64,000 nt of DNA from Sordaria brevicollis. Taxonomy: Eukaryota; Ascomycota; Sordariomycetes; Sordariales; Sordariaceae. The stretch spans positions 4,712,001-4,776,000 of the forward strand of contig JAUTDP010000002.1 of the NCBI GenBank assembly GCA_033439795.1, given 5' to 3'. The position numbers and the translations under genes are program-made. Below, in pieces: positions 22,177 to 34,498 of this stretch; within the stretch, counting starts at the first letter, position 1, and each line of letters starts with the position of its first letter. The notes beneath the pieces are model-generated. The model ran no database searches. It saw only the letters and a list, made by a program, of their open reading frames with translations, and had not been told where the DNA came from.

Positions 22177-23751
22177 CTACGACCACTTGGGCTCGTCACT
22201 CTCCACCTTAGGGGTTGAAACAGCATTCCGGTCAGCAAACGGGTCGTTTTCGTCCTCGTCGACATCACTATCCTCGTCATCAGACGGTTCTATCCGTCTT
22301 GTAGGCGGCTTCAACATCGATGGCTTCGAAGCTGCAGACGGTCGCGGAGGCGGAGCAGGACGGGGAGGCATCGGTGGTGGACTCGCGGGGGTGTTGGTGA
22401 TGCTGAGTCCGGCCATGCCCGCGGTAGGCGCACGGGGACTACCGGGTACGCTACCGCCAGATTCTTTGGCTTTCGCAGCTTTTTCGGTGGCCACTAGAAG
22501 ACTGTCAGTAACTGGACATGAAAGACAACTAAAGAGGGAACATACTCCGATAAAGATGTGCTTGCTCGGCGAGATCATCGTCCGAGTCGCTGTCCGCGTC
22601 AATAGAGCGGTCCAGCTGCTCAAATGTCATGAGCGCTTGGACGAGTTCGTCGTTGGCGTGTAGAAGGCCTCCTAGCCATTGTTCGGATTCAACGTGTTGG
22701 ATCTGTCTCTATTAGCAACCTCTTCAAGGATAACCAATAATGCGAGCAAAACCTACATATCTCAAGATGTTCCTGCGAAGCTTTTTGCACTTTTCGAAAC
22801 GTTCCACTGCGGTCGAGTTCTCTGAGATGCGCTCCTTCTCTCTGTTAATAGATTGGAGGGTGTTCATCAGGTTCGTGGAGGCAATGGACGCCTCGGCAAT
22901 CGTCTTGGTCATCTGATCTTTCTCGGCTTCGAGGTTAAACGGCCTGTGTTTTCTAGACTTGCTGCTCTTCTTTGACTTGTCCTTGTTGGAGGATCGACTG
23001 GACGAATGGGCATGGCCACTAGAACTGGACACCGTAGGCCTACGCGATGACGAGGAAGATGGCTGTGCGGTGGAAGAGCTGGACTGGGCAGTCGAAGTGC
23101 TTGCGGGTGCAGGGCGTTCCTCCTCCTCGTCTTCGCCAAAAGGGTTCTCGGTCTCTTTGAGTACCTTGGATCTCTCCTGAGTGACAACCTGCTTGCGCCG
23201 GGGAAGTTCCTGGGATGATGTAAGCATGACGGGCAGACTCAGAATGTACACCATGGAAAGCTTACCCTGTACAGGTTCGCGACGCGCTCCATGCCAGGAG
23301 TGCTCTTGTAGGCAGTCCAGCTGCGAAACATTTCGGAGCACTTCTTCTTCACCAAGGGGTCTGAAAGCTCGGCGGTACCACAGAAGCGCAAGCGCTCCAG
23401 GAGGGGCTCATCGGCAAAGGTGCGCTGGAAGCGGGCACCTGCATTTTGAATCAGAGCATCGAGGATGGTAAGGGCTCGGAGCTGGCGATGCAGGTTTCCA
23501 TATTTGAGTTTCTTGCGGATGGCACGAGCTGCCTCGGTCGGACCGGTAGCCTGGAGGTTGATGGCTTCGATAAGCTCGGGGATGCCGCTGAGATCGTCTT
23601 CGGGGTATGTTTCGCTCGTCAATCGCTCGATATCGACCGAGACGGCCGTGTACGGTTTCTGTTCTGGCCTGTTAGCGAGTTGTCTGGGAGGCGCTGCAGC
23701 TATGTTGGGTATCGTTGTTGTCGCGCTTACCGAGGAATATGACGAGAACAT
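22177..23751 (-). CDS. Lsb5-like VHS/GAT adaptor of the actin-endocytosis machinery
   Basis: Model (minus): 23751-23266, 23209-22757, 22702-22546, 22493-22177; 470 aa, frame kept at three introns. Residues ~30-165 form a VHS domain (IPELIEAINLQATGPTEAARAIRKKLKYG, ALTILDALIQNAG, VKKKCSEMFRSW). Residues ~250-355 form a GAT-type helical domain (QMTKTIAEASIASTNLMN, RFEKCKKLRRNILRYIQ, DELVQALMTFEQLDRSI). Between them is an acidic/Ser-rich linker with an NPF motif (ETENPFGED), which binds EH domains in other proteins. The tail has a proline-rich PPMPPRPAPPPRP, a plausible SH3 ligand, and a DPF motif. Yeast Lsb5 has this VHS-GAT order and works with Las17/Sla1 at endocytic sites. Partners here are inferred. 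Confidence 0.85.
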
Positions 23752-24923
23752 TGTGACGAGAACCTAGCGGGTGCTATCGCTTTGGTGACCTTGTCGTGAA
23801 AATGGAGGCTCCAGAAGTGTCGCGTCAAGGATACTGCGCAGTTGTATTGCTCGGTGCCGCGAAGTTGTGGAGGGAACTCAAGACAGCTCCGTCGACCTTG
23901 GAGACGATTGGGATCTCAAACGGGGCGCAGTCGCAGTCGCTAGCAATGGCCTGGCCACTCAAGAGAAAGTGAGTGCAATTGGTGAAAGTTGAGGAGAAAG
24001 CGCAATGTGTCGAGGTGAACGCGATAAGATAACTGCAGCAGTCTTGCCTGCTTCAACGGCAGGTGATATGATGCTGTGATGCTCTGATGCTTTGACGAGG
24101 GGCCGCTGTGATGCAGGAGCGAACAATGGCGGGGTACAGGTACCTTCCACTTTATGAATTCATGTGACGCCGTGAAACCGGATTCCGTCACGCCCAGGCA
24201 GTGGTTCTTTACCTGTACACACCCTTCAAACAATCAAAACTACCGCAGTGTCACCAACAGCACATTTTGACTCCAACGAGGCCTTGAACAATGGGATCAA
24301 GATGCGAAAAGGGGGAGAGCCTGAAAGACAACAACATCCCATGCCGTGGTTCCTTGACAAAGCCCCGGTCGCCGGTTCTTGGCGTTGAGCTTTCAGGGCA
24401 CAAGCTCCCTACAATTTTCGGCCCGGTGCCGTATTGTGGGGCTCCGGTTCGCTATGATGCGGGGCCGAACTCCTTGGCATCGTCACGCCTCCCTCCGGCG
24501 GCCGGCCTGCTGCCCTCAGGAGTCCTCCACCGAGGATGTCCAGAACAGGAAACTACGACTTATACATCTCCATCACCACCTGCACCCGGCTTCTTCAACT
24601 TGACGGTTTGCGCTTTCCAGTTTTCCCAAACCAGGAAAGAAATTTCTTCTCACACAAAGTGCCTGGGAAAAATTAGTTTAGGTCTTTGCACCCCTTCTCT
24701 TCCATGATCATGTCTGTCCTCCTCGTTTCAACACCGGTCTGCCGCCAGACCCTGCTATTCGTGGCCAATTGTACTCCAATGGCTTCTACCTCGACAGCCT
24801 CGTGAATCTTTCGATCTTTGTTCAGTATTATTACCCTTGATTTTCGTCCCCAGTGAGACATTGCCCGACCAAGGGACCAGAGAGATCCAGACGTAAAGAC
24901 AGACACGGAGCCTGGGCATTGAC
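23752..24923. promoter_or_regulatory. divergent promoter region
   Basis: Between the Lsb5-like start codon and the next gene. The open frame at 24291-24707 has no domain-like composition and probably covers the CT-rich leader of the downstream gene. No specific site was assigned. Confidence 0.45.
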
Positions 24924-26455
24924 ATGGACATGATGGACCCTCCAAGTACGGCCACCATTGATGACCCGTGAGTCAACTCCTCTATACCTTACTGTACCTT
25001 TGACCGCGAGACTAACATGTACTTTCCAGTCTTGATGTGCCCTCTCTTTCAGACCCCACGGCCATCTTCAACAATGATGTACCGGTCCAGTTCGGCAATT
25101 TGGACAAGCCAAACACACTTCCACCAGAGCCATGCCATCAGACCACAAAATCTTCTCTGAAGCGTCCCAGCACCTATGAGGACTGCCCAGACACCAAGAG
25201 ACAAGAGCTGACATTCCCGCCTCTCGAAACCTCGGAGCACAATGCGTATGGCGAGAATGCTCCAGTCGCTTATTCCTCTTGGGAAGAAGGCGAGACTGAA
25301 GAGCATAGATATGCGGATACCCTGCCCTATGACTTCGACGGCTGGCACTCGGCTCCATACACCAAAGCCGAGCTCTTAGAGCTGTCTGCCAACAACCCAT
25401 ACGCCGGCAGAGAAGACTGTGAAGAAACGGATGGTTCGTTCTTTAGCCGAGCCATGATCTTTGATACACTCACTGGGGGCAATCCGGAGGCTTACTCGGG
25501 CGAACAAGCCATCTTCATTCCTCGCCATGTGTCTTCCCATGAAGCTGCTCCTGCCATAGACGGTGGCATATCGTCCAATAACAAAACATCGGACGACGAT
25601 CATTACTCCATCACGTCGTCAGATAAAGAAGTCATGAATGAGCTGGTTGACTCCTCGCCAGATAATCTCGCCCAGATTCCGCCGTCTAGTGTCATCAGAG
25701 AAGTCCAAGGAAGCTCCACGCCTGAGATTTTTGACCCACGTCTACAAAGATCACCGCCGGGCAGTACTCCCAAGACCTGCTCAGCTCTGGAAGGCCAAAT
25801 CCACCCTGGTGATCCCGAGAACTTGGTCGACGAGAACATTGACTGGGAAGAAGTGTTTCAGCATCAGCCCATTGCTCCCGCGAACCCCAATACATCTCAG
25901 TCTGAGGGGACTTCCAACAACACCAACCAGGCGCTCGAGAATGCCATCGAGTGGATGCAGTCTCGTTCAATCAGCCCAGTGAGGTACCAGCCATTCACCA
26001 GACCGGCATATCCATGCCCACTGCTCAACAAATCTCCCGCAGAGGGTTTATCAAACGCAATTGTCATGAGAACATGCTTTCGTCTGGGCTCGGTATTCAA
26101 AGAAGCGGCACAGAGCCTCCGAGTGGAACCAGAGGTGACCTTTGAGCTTTTTGCCAGGGTTGCCTCCTCTTCGAGGAAAAACGGCTCGCGGGTTCAACAG
26201 TTTGAGTTCATTGATCTTTTCGAGGACCACCCTCCACACCTCACGGGCGTTCTGACTAGGTGGAAGAACGACAGTCTGGTTGAAAAGGAGGCGGCCGGTT
26301 TCCTTGACGAGCCAAACAATAAGATGTGCCGCTGCATGTGTCGACCGAAAAAGACGAAGGAGGCTGAGCGCGGCTGGGATCTCCAAGTGCTGCGTATTAG
26401 GGTCACGGATTGGAGCGAAATCGAGAGTGTCAAGGGCGTCATCTGCTACGAATGA
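24924..26455 (+). CDS. uncharacterised protein with conserved-looking C-terminal domain
   Basis: Model: 24924-24967 and 25030-26455; 489 aa. The 44-nt first exon supplies the only ATG in a leader context (GACATGGACATG); the long second exon has none near its start. Residues 1-350 are acidic, Ser/Pro-rich and probably disordered, with a basic SSLKRPSTYED patch. The C-terminal ~140 residues look folded: FRLGSVFKEA, VTFELFARVASSSRK, FEFIDLFEDHPPHLTGVLTRWK, MCRCMCRPKK, LQVLRIRVTDWSEIESVKGVIC. I believe I have seen this block in other fungal hypothetical proteins, but I cannot name its family. The CxCxC cluster could bind metal. No signal peptide or membrane segment. Function unknown. Confidence 0.75.
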
Positions 26456-27767
26456 CGGAGCCACAACCACATATTTGTCCTCGAATCTGAATGGCATCGC
26501 GACATGTATTTGGTGATTCTGTTCAATATTGACCACCACAGTGTGAAGTTGAGGTCCATTTATAAGGCTCCCGTAAGTAAATATCAGTTCTCCAGTTCAT
26601 TTCGCACCTACCCAAGCCTCAGTATCGGGAAAGATTGACGCATGTTGAGCCTGAATCAAGATGTTGTAAGTGAGTGATCATCATACAATGACGGGTCGTG
26701 ATTGTAGAATGTGAGGCTGACATCACGGTTTTCAGGCCGGAAATGCTGTATCGATTCGTCTGTTGATCGAACTTGCGATTTGCCTCACTTGAGTCTCAGC
26801 TTCTGCGTGATAATCAATGTGGTCCCCCCTTTTAGTCTGTTCTTACTCGAACATGCCTGGACGGCGCTTCAGCCGTCCCAACTGTTGACTGCTCGTATCG
26901 AGCTTGATGTCTTGCCTTGACGTCTCTCCGCCAGGATGAGAGGGAAGCAAACTATTGCACGGCCGCTCATCCGTCCCATTTCTCACACAACTGGACAGAG
27001 ACCTTTCGCCGTAACTTGCAAGGCTTTGCTTCATCACAATAGGTAAGTCCCATACTCTTCTTGGTACACTCTTGCGAATTCTCGCATCTGGTCACTGACC
27101 ACCGGAGTAGAGGTCATCCGAAGCATCACAGTGAGGCTGGTGTTGTCCGGTGTCCATGTCTGTTGCTCGTTCCAGCCTCCATTTCGGCACCGAGGTATCT
27201 TCTGTTTGTAACTGCAGGAAGTTGCTCTTCTTTAATCCTTTCTTTCTGTTGACCAGACATTCATGTATCGGATCATATCCCAAACCATCTGCACGTTGGA
27301 ATCATTCTTGCCTAACGTCAGCTGTATAATCATAGTTTTCATCATCATCATAGGTGCTAACCTGACGTGGTTCTGCTTCCTTAGGATGAGAGCCAATGTT
27401 AGTATTCCGAGAGATTGAGTCGGAAAAAGTTTGTCCTTCTTTTCATCCGAAACCAAGTACTTACCTATCTTCACACCGTTGTTTTTGTTTCGTCCCAGCA
27501 TTCGTGTCTCCGTTGCCTACCGGGTAATCAGAGCGACTTCGCAATGATCCTCAAAAGTATTTAACATCCCCTCCCCCCGCCCTTTTTTCTCCCTTCAAAC
27601 CTCGTCCTTCTTCAACAATCAATCCTATTCTTACCAGACCCTCACTTTGGTCACTCAACAACTTATCAGCCACTTCTAAATTTCAAGTTCACCATCGCAC
27701 TGGGAAGAAAGGCGCCACTCCGAGGCTGCTACACCCAGGACGTTGAGCTGCTTTCACATAAGCAACC
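26456..27767. other. intergenic region upstream of the GTPase gene
   Basis: 1.3 kb with no supported gene. The last 200 bases are CT/TC-rich (27560-27680), as in a promoter-proximal leader. Confidence 0.55.
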
Positions 27768-30700
27768 ATGATGGCCCCTCCGAGACGCCGCTCTACAAGA
27801 GCCCATGGGGAAGAGATAAATGAACCATTGGTCGAGGGAAGCCACGGAAAAGGCAATATTCCGACTAAGCAAGATGGTAAACAACTGCCAATTGCCTGGG
27901 TTGCTTGCTCAGATGACGACGTCCACCACCGGGTTGATCTGAAGCAACAAGCTGTCGAGGATGCACTACGGAACGCGACAGTTTTATGCGATGATATCCA
28001 ATCAGCCGCCAAGGACAACAAAACCTTACTGATCGGAGCGCATCCACGAAGACTCTTTGGCGAAGAGATCCAATCCTGGATTGCCGAGATTGGTGAGTTC
28101 GACTGAGAACCTCGGTGGTGGAAAAGCTGTACTGACTGCTGCTATAGATGAGGTCAAAAAGAAGCATCGCGAGTACGAGGTGCTTGTGGGTGTCGCTGGT
28201 GCAACAGGCGCTGGGAAGAGCACAATACTCAACATGCTTTTGGAAATGCCGGAGCTCCTACCAGCCAGCAACTCGGAGGCTTCGACATCATGCGCTTGCA
28301 AGGTTTCATGGAACAACGATGACGATCCCGAGCACAAGTTCATCGCCGAGATTGATTTCCGCCCTTTGGATGACCTCAAGAAAGAACTGGGGGATATCTT
28401 CACACTTATTGCCGAGAGTGAGGGTGACAATGATGAGTCCGAGGCTGAGGACTACGAGGATCTTGTGTTGCAACAAGCTGAGACACTGAAAGGCATCGAA
28501 GAGGGCTTGAAGAAGATCCAGGCTGTGTGGGGACTGGATAAAGTTGCACTCAAGGGCCATGACGCGACATCATTGATCGAATCCGACAAGGAAGTCTTGA
28601 GGCTTCTTGGAACCACTCACACAATCTACTCCGCTGATCTGGAGACATTTTCGGATCTTGTCAAGCCTTACATCGACTCCTCGCCAACCAACGAAGGCTT
28701 CAAAGTATGGCCGTTGGTCATGGAAGCGAGGTTATATGTCAAGGCTGACATCCTTCAGCACGGCATCACACTCGTTGATCTCCCCGGCTTATCGGATACG
28801 GTGGAAAGCCGTGCTCAAGTGGCCGAGAAGTTTTATCACAAACTGGGGGTCACCATCATTGCTACGCCAGCGTGTCGAGCAATCGACGAAAAGACCGGCG
28901 TCAAACTGATGAGCAATTACCAAACACTGAGAATGCAACTTGACGGGAGATTTGAGAAGAAGAAGTTCTGTGTTGTGGTTTCCAAAATGGACGGAATTGA
29001 CTGCGATGTTTTCTGCAAGGGCTCACGACAAGCAAAAGCAGACGAGGCTCTCCAAGATGACCTTGCTGACATCAAGAGCCTGACAGAGAAGTCAGCAACC
29101 ATCGAGGCGAAGCTCCGTGCAGAGGAAAGGAAGCTCAACAAGTTGCTGGGGGAAAGGCAAAAATTGAAAGGCCAATTGACTGCCCTTAAGCCGGCGAGTC
29201 GCAAAATAGCAAAGGGCTCGGCGAGTGGTAAGTAGCGGAATATGCTTTGTTTTGTTGAATAGAACTTACTGACCGTCAAATGCACAGAGAGGAACCGACA
29301 AAAAAAAGTCGACATTGCGAGGACCCAGAACAAGGCCCTAAACGGACCAATACATAAACAGAGAACGTTAGTTGAGCGAGCCGGAGCAGCCAAAAGGGAA
29401 AACGATGCAAAGCTGGCGGAACACAAGGGGAGAGTCTTCTGGACTTGCGTCAGAATGCGCCACGAACATATTGCGCAGCGCATTACTGAGAATCTCAGAA
29501 ATCAGCAGCGAGTGCTCTGTCAACGGGATACCAAATTCTCATCCGCTCCGAAGGACGATGTTGAAGTGATCTCTGTTTCTGCCACCGCTTTTCGCGATCA
29601 CCTCAAGGGAAGGAAGCCCCCGGGCTTTCCATCAAAGAGATACACCGGCTTACCTCATCTTCGCCGGTGGCTTGAGAATGCGGTGCTACATCCCCGTGAA
29701 ATGCACTTGGATGCGGTTCTCAACACCCTAAAGAGACTGTTGAGTGGCATTCAAAGGTGGGCAAAAGTTGACACAGGGGGACGTGCGGTTGTGTTCTCTC
29801 GGGAGACAGTGGAAAACAGGCTTGAATTGACACACACCACATACACTAAAGTAAGTTTGTTCCGAGACCCCATGCAAGATGCCAGACACTAACAATGCTT
29901 GTAGAAGTTGGAAGACATTTTGGTGAATGGGTCGCATAGAGTGGGTAAGCTGGACCCATTTGCCGACCAGCTCAAAGGTCAAAAGAATTGTCGCAAGAAG
30001 TCGGCGATGGTGGCAGCTCGTTGGGCATTCAAGTACCCCGAAGACACATCGTCGACAGTCTACATGCACTGGGCCACTTTTGCTGCGATTCTCAAGCGCA
30101 AGGGAGGACCGCACAAGACAAGAACACCGGAAGTACTCGAGTATAATTTTCCCGACACGCTGTGAGTAACCATTGCCCCCATCAACCTGCACGTTGTTTA
30201 AGCTCACCATGTTTAGTGTTGTCCCTCTTCTTGAAAGCATTTTGCCTAAATGGGTTCACGTTTTTCACCAGGGGATCCCAAGCACAGAGGTACTGATGAT
30301 GATGGAGGTACATGATCTGTGGGATAAATACATCGACGAGCTGGAGAGTGAAATCGAAAAGGCAGCAGCGAGCATTGCGCCGCACATCCGAGACTGCAGA
30401 CAAACTCTTCTCAACGTCGAGCACGAGATCCGCGACAGGGTCCGGGAGAGACTAGAGGAGACCACACGCCTCTCGTCTACAGTCCACCCGGAGTTCAAGG
30501 CGTCAGTCAAGCGTGAACTTGAGCCCATGTTCAATGAGTGTCTGCAGAGCATCAAAGGTGAGCAATGTCCCTCCAAGTCCCCTACACCGCTTTGTGCGCC
30601 TTCATCCACATGAAGTAGGCTAATCAACATTTAACCAAGGGATCAACTCGTTCCGCGAACGTCGCAAATACTTGCAGACGCATGTTCGCGATTGCAGCGA

Positions 30701-31121
30701 AACCATGTTTGGTCGTGGCTACCACAGCATGAAAAGAAAGCACCAGAGACAGCTCGAACAGCTGCCCGCCAGCTTCGCAAAAATCGCCACCTTTGGCTGC
30801 AACAAAGTAGCTAATCATATCGCCCTGTTACTCGGCAACCTGGACGCGGTAAACGGCAGCACAGAGAGCCAGGTGATGTCGGACCAGGAGGCAAGCTTTC
30901 AGCAGCGCCTGGGGGCGTCGATCCTGCAATGGACCACGGACTGGCACGCACCCAAGCTGGCCAAGAGACAGCGCGGCATCGAGACTTGGGAGATCCCACA
31001 TGAGTATTTTCACGATGAGGATGATAATGGAACCAACCACGAGGCATCAAACGGTGAGAGCGACGCTGATGGAGAGGGTGATGGTGAGGAGGAGGACGAG
31101 GACCAGGACATGGAGGAGTGA
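27768..31121 (+). CDS. large dynamin/SLIP-GC-like P-loop GTPase
   Basis: Model: 27768-28092, 28148-29227, 29288-29850, 29905-30161, 30217-30557, 30640-31121; 1015 aa, frame kept at five short introns. G1 is GATGAGKST (about 126-134), G3 is DLPGLSD (319-325), and G4 is SKMD (387-390). An acidic insertion (GDNDESEAEDYEDL) separates G1 and G3. After the G domain comes a charged coiled-coil stretch (EAKLRAEERKLNKLLGERQKLKGQ), a lysine-rich segment, a helical second half, and a Glu/Asp tail (DGEGDGEEEDEDQDMEE). This layout recalls the dynamin-like group named for nuclear GTPase SLIP-GC, which is multiplied in many filamentous fungi. No membrane segment is seen. Role unknown; GTP hydrolysis is inferred from motifs. 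Confidence 0.85.
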
Positions 31122-32907
31122 GATTTCGAGGTTCGAGACGCCTTGACTGGGAGAAGCCGGCTTGACGGAGGCAGCTCGGCGGTTAACTGTTACCATCATA
31201 CGGTGCCTGGAAGATTTTACGGAGGGTTCCGAGCCGGAGGAGCTGGATGAGGCCGGCAACCCGCCGAGGGGCATGAAGGAAGTGGACGAAGATGGCGATG
31301 TTGAGATGGAGTATTCTCATGAATGATCTGACGGTAAATGCCGGAGGCATTATGCATGGCATCTTTACAGAAAGGTCGCTGATTGAAGGTTGGTTTGCGT
31401 TCGGATGGGGGGGTTGTGCGCTGGGGGAATGTTCAGGTCCCCTTTTGCTTTTTTTTTCCTTTTCCTTTGGTTCGACACAGCTATGCACTTGTGTGCTCAT
31501 GGCCTACATCGTTCTCTAGAAGAGCTGTAGGTTGAGCGCTCTGAGGTATGTTCGGGTTTGAGTCTGACACCGGTCATGACAACCGAGATCACCAAGCTGC
31601 TCTATGAGCCCTCTTTTCACATTTCCTACTTCTCATTGTATTCTCTCAGGATGGCATGCAAAGCACGGTATGCTTGGCATATGTCAATCCTCAACACCCT
31701 GGCGAAACGGACAACTCAGTCAATAGTAGTCTAGGGTTCCAACTCATCCATATCAGGACATGAGTTTCTCTGTAGTTGTGATGGATGGCTTTGTTCTCAG
31801 AGGAGAACTCGGCCAGGTGACATGGAGGATGATCGATTCACATCCACGAACCTCTCAAACCAGATATGATAGATAAATTACTCACCTTATAGAATCAAAA
31901 TATTGCGTTGCTTTTAGTATTGGAGTGTTTTTAGAAGAGTGATTTTTTCCTTCCTTTCGTAGTACCAGCATCGAAGAGGACATCCAACACTAACACGCCT
32001 GATCGTGGTTCCCGACGAATCTCCCGCCAGGCGAGGTTCACGGGAAAGCGATTGCGAGCGAAGAATATATCCAGTTCCAACACCATGTTTTGGACTATGC
32101 AATCGGAAAATGTGAGATGCTCATCCACTTACCAAATACCCCGAAAATGTCTCGCTTCATGTTACACACGATTCTAAACAAAAGGTGAAGTCGGAAAAGG
32201 TGTCGCGCAGTTGATGTCCAGGTGTCGTGGTTGATCCGCTAACACCTAACAGACGCCCATTAGCGGGAGGTTACCTAATGGAAGTGCCCTGATGACCCTC
32301 TACAACTTCCCATTCCGCTACGTCATACAGGGGGCCATCCCCACACGCTAAACTTTATCAGGTTTGGTTCCGCTATCGGCTTTCCTTTTGTTTTCCCTTG
32401 TGCCTGGGGCGGTTGATCTTTTTCTGGTTCTTTGCAACCTTCTTTCAACCTTATGCGAAGGCTGGACCAGTTATCATCTACCTTTGACTCTGTCCCCCTC
32501 TTTTTTGCGTGTGTGAAGCGGTGGTGCTCGAGCGGTGGTGATAATCTTTCCCCCCCTCTTTTTGAAAAGAGTTGATCAACCGAACCATTGATTTCACGGT
32601 GCACCTGGGGGAAGGAAGATGATGTGGTTGGGTATGTGGGCAGCAAGTGGAAGCGTCGTCTTCAGCTCGTCGCCCTCCTCCTCCTCGCGTGCCTCCAATC
32701 GAAGCGAACAACCTACGAACGAACGAACGAACGACCGGAATAATCTCAACGGCTAGACGCAGTGTCACCCACACCTCCTTCGCTCAATCCAGGTCGTGAT
32801 CCGAAATACTACCCGCAAAGTGTTATATTTCGATAATGGGGGCTTTGACTTGATTATGGTCTCGTGATACACGAGTTGCACTTTTGGGGTGGCATTCAGT
32901 TATAGCA
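31122..32907. other. gene-free stretch downstream of the GTPase gene
   Basis: I see no supported gene. It contains a T-run near 31449-31458, a GAAC tetranucleotide run (32717-32734) and several stop-interrupted frames. Confidence 0.6.
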
Positions 32908-32909
32908 TA

Positions 32910-33277
32910 CAGTCAAGTCTGCAATTAACGATATTGATTTTATTAGCCGATCTAAACGTTATACCCAGATTATCGCTACCTCTAGACTGCCAAGTACACC
33001 AAAGCAAGCCTTGAACAGGTATATTGGTACCAATATTTGGTAATAAAGTACAAAAAGAATCGCCAATAAGGGGTGTTTTAGCTGTCTCTTTCACATCTCA
33101 CACCCAACGTTTATAACGATTATTATACAAAGTTGGCCGGATTTCTAATCGTAATCGTAATACGGAATTTATCGTTAATTTACTATAATCTACACCAAAA
33201 TAAATTAGTAGCGATGAAACTAATCGTAATAACCAAATTATCGTTATACCTCTAATCGTTAATTACAAACTTGACTA
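32910..33277. mobile_element. 368-bp MITE, left copy (TA target site)
   Basis: Starts CAGTCAAGTCTGCAATTAAC preceded by TA, and ends in the inverted form with RIP-type changes, followed by TA. The same length and about the same sequence recur at 33417-33784. There is no coding capacity, so it is a non-autonomous element. TA duplication and CAGTCAAG ends fit the Tc1/mariner-pogo (Fot1-like) group. Confidence 0.85.
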
Positions 33278-33416
33278 TAACCCGAAATTTAATCTCCTTA
33301 GAAAAGAAGGTTCTGCCAATTATATTCTCCCGTCGAAATATACAACGGTAATTAGCTAGGGGGGCTATAAACTATTTATCGGAATTGTATCTATCTAGGA
33401 ATAAGGATGGAGGCTA
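33278..33416. other. 139-bp spacer between two MITE copies
   Basis: AT-rich sequence bordered by TA dinucleotides at both sides. It may be host DNA between two insertions or the inner part of a composite element. Confidence 0.6.
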
Positions 33417-33784
33417 TAATCAAATTTGCAATTAACGATATTGACTTTATTAGCCGATTTGAACGTTATACCCAAATTATCGCTACCTCTAGACTACCAA
33501 GTACGCTAAGGCAAGCCTTAAACAAGTATATTAGTACTAATATTTGGTAATAAAGTACAAAAAGAATCGCCAATAAGGGGTGTTTTAATTGTTTCTTTTA
33601 CATTTTATACCCAACGTTTATAACGATCACTATATAAAGTTGGCCGGATTTCTAATCGTAATCGTAATACGGAATTTATCGTTAATTTGCTGTAATCTAC
33701 ACTAAAATAAATTGGTAGCGATGATACTGATCGTAATAACCAAGTTATCGTTATGCCTCTGATCGTTAATTGCAGACTTGACTG
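33417..33784. mobile_element. 368-bp MITE, right copy
   Basis: Direct repeat of 32910-33277 with mostly C/T and G/A differences. Its left end is TAATCAAATTTGCAATTAAC (RIP-changed). Its right end, GTTAATTGCAGACTTGACTG, is an exact inverse of the left end of the other copy. Followed by TA. Confidence 0.85.
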
Positions 33785-33786
33785 TA

Positions 33787-34498
33787 CTAGTTTGATTCAG
33801 TTACGCATTCGATATTGGAATACCTTCCGTTCGTATGTGTCTGCAGCGTCGTGTTGCAGCTCTTTCGACAGAAAGGATATCAGTCGCGGTGCGGTGGCCT
33901 AGCCTGGCTGAACTGGATGAACACGCAAAACTTGGCAAAATGCCTGATCAACATGACCTAGAATGGTACCCTGCTAGAAGTCTTGTCCATGTTCGTACAA
34001 GGTGTCAACTCCTCAGCTGGACACATACATACAATTGAACACAGACAGACAAGATCGCTTGTGGTCGCAAATGGCAATCTGAAAAAAGACACCCGACCCA
34101 CCATCATGAACAGGAGAAATGGTGGGGGATCCTCCGATTGGGGTTCCCCGTCTTGTTTTTTTAATCCTGGCAATAGTATCGTTGCTTTGTCAAGTCTAGT
34201 GGCCCCCATGACCCTTGACCCAGACTTTGATCTCCCGCCGTACCTATCCGTGCGGGGATGAGGAGATGGATGGTTGTTTGTCTGTCACTTGGGAATTAGG
34301 GAGAACCAAAAGATGGGTATAGATACCAAGCCATTCCCAGGAAATGGGGATGAACGGAGACTTTGATCGACGTTGTCCCAAGTCTTTCTTCTTCAAAGGG
34401 TATGTACAAACATGTTCTCCTTCTGAGACATCCCTCCTTCTCTAACCCAGACATCCCACTAACATAACCCCAGGCACAGGTAGACACAGCATCGTAAG
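33787..34498. promoter_or_regulatory. upstream region of the ceramidase gene
   Basis: 0.7 kb with no supported gene. An intron-like CTAAC..CCCAG lies just before the start codon (34456-34473), so the leader may be spliced. Confidence 0.4.

Noticed and set aside
24291..24707. 138-codon open frame before the uncharacterised gene
   Set aside because: Pro/Ser/Gly-rich translation of a CT-rich leader, no domain.
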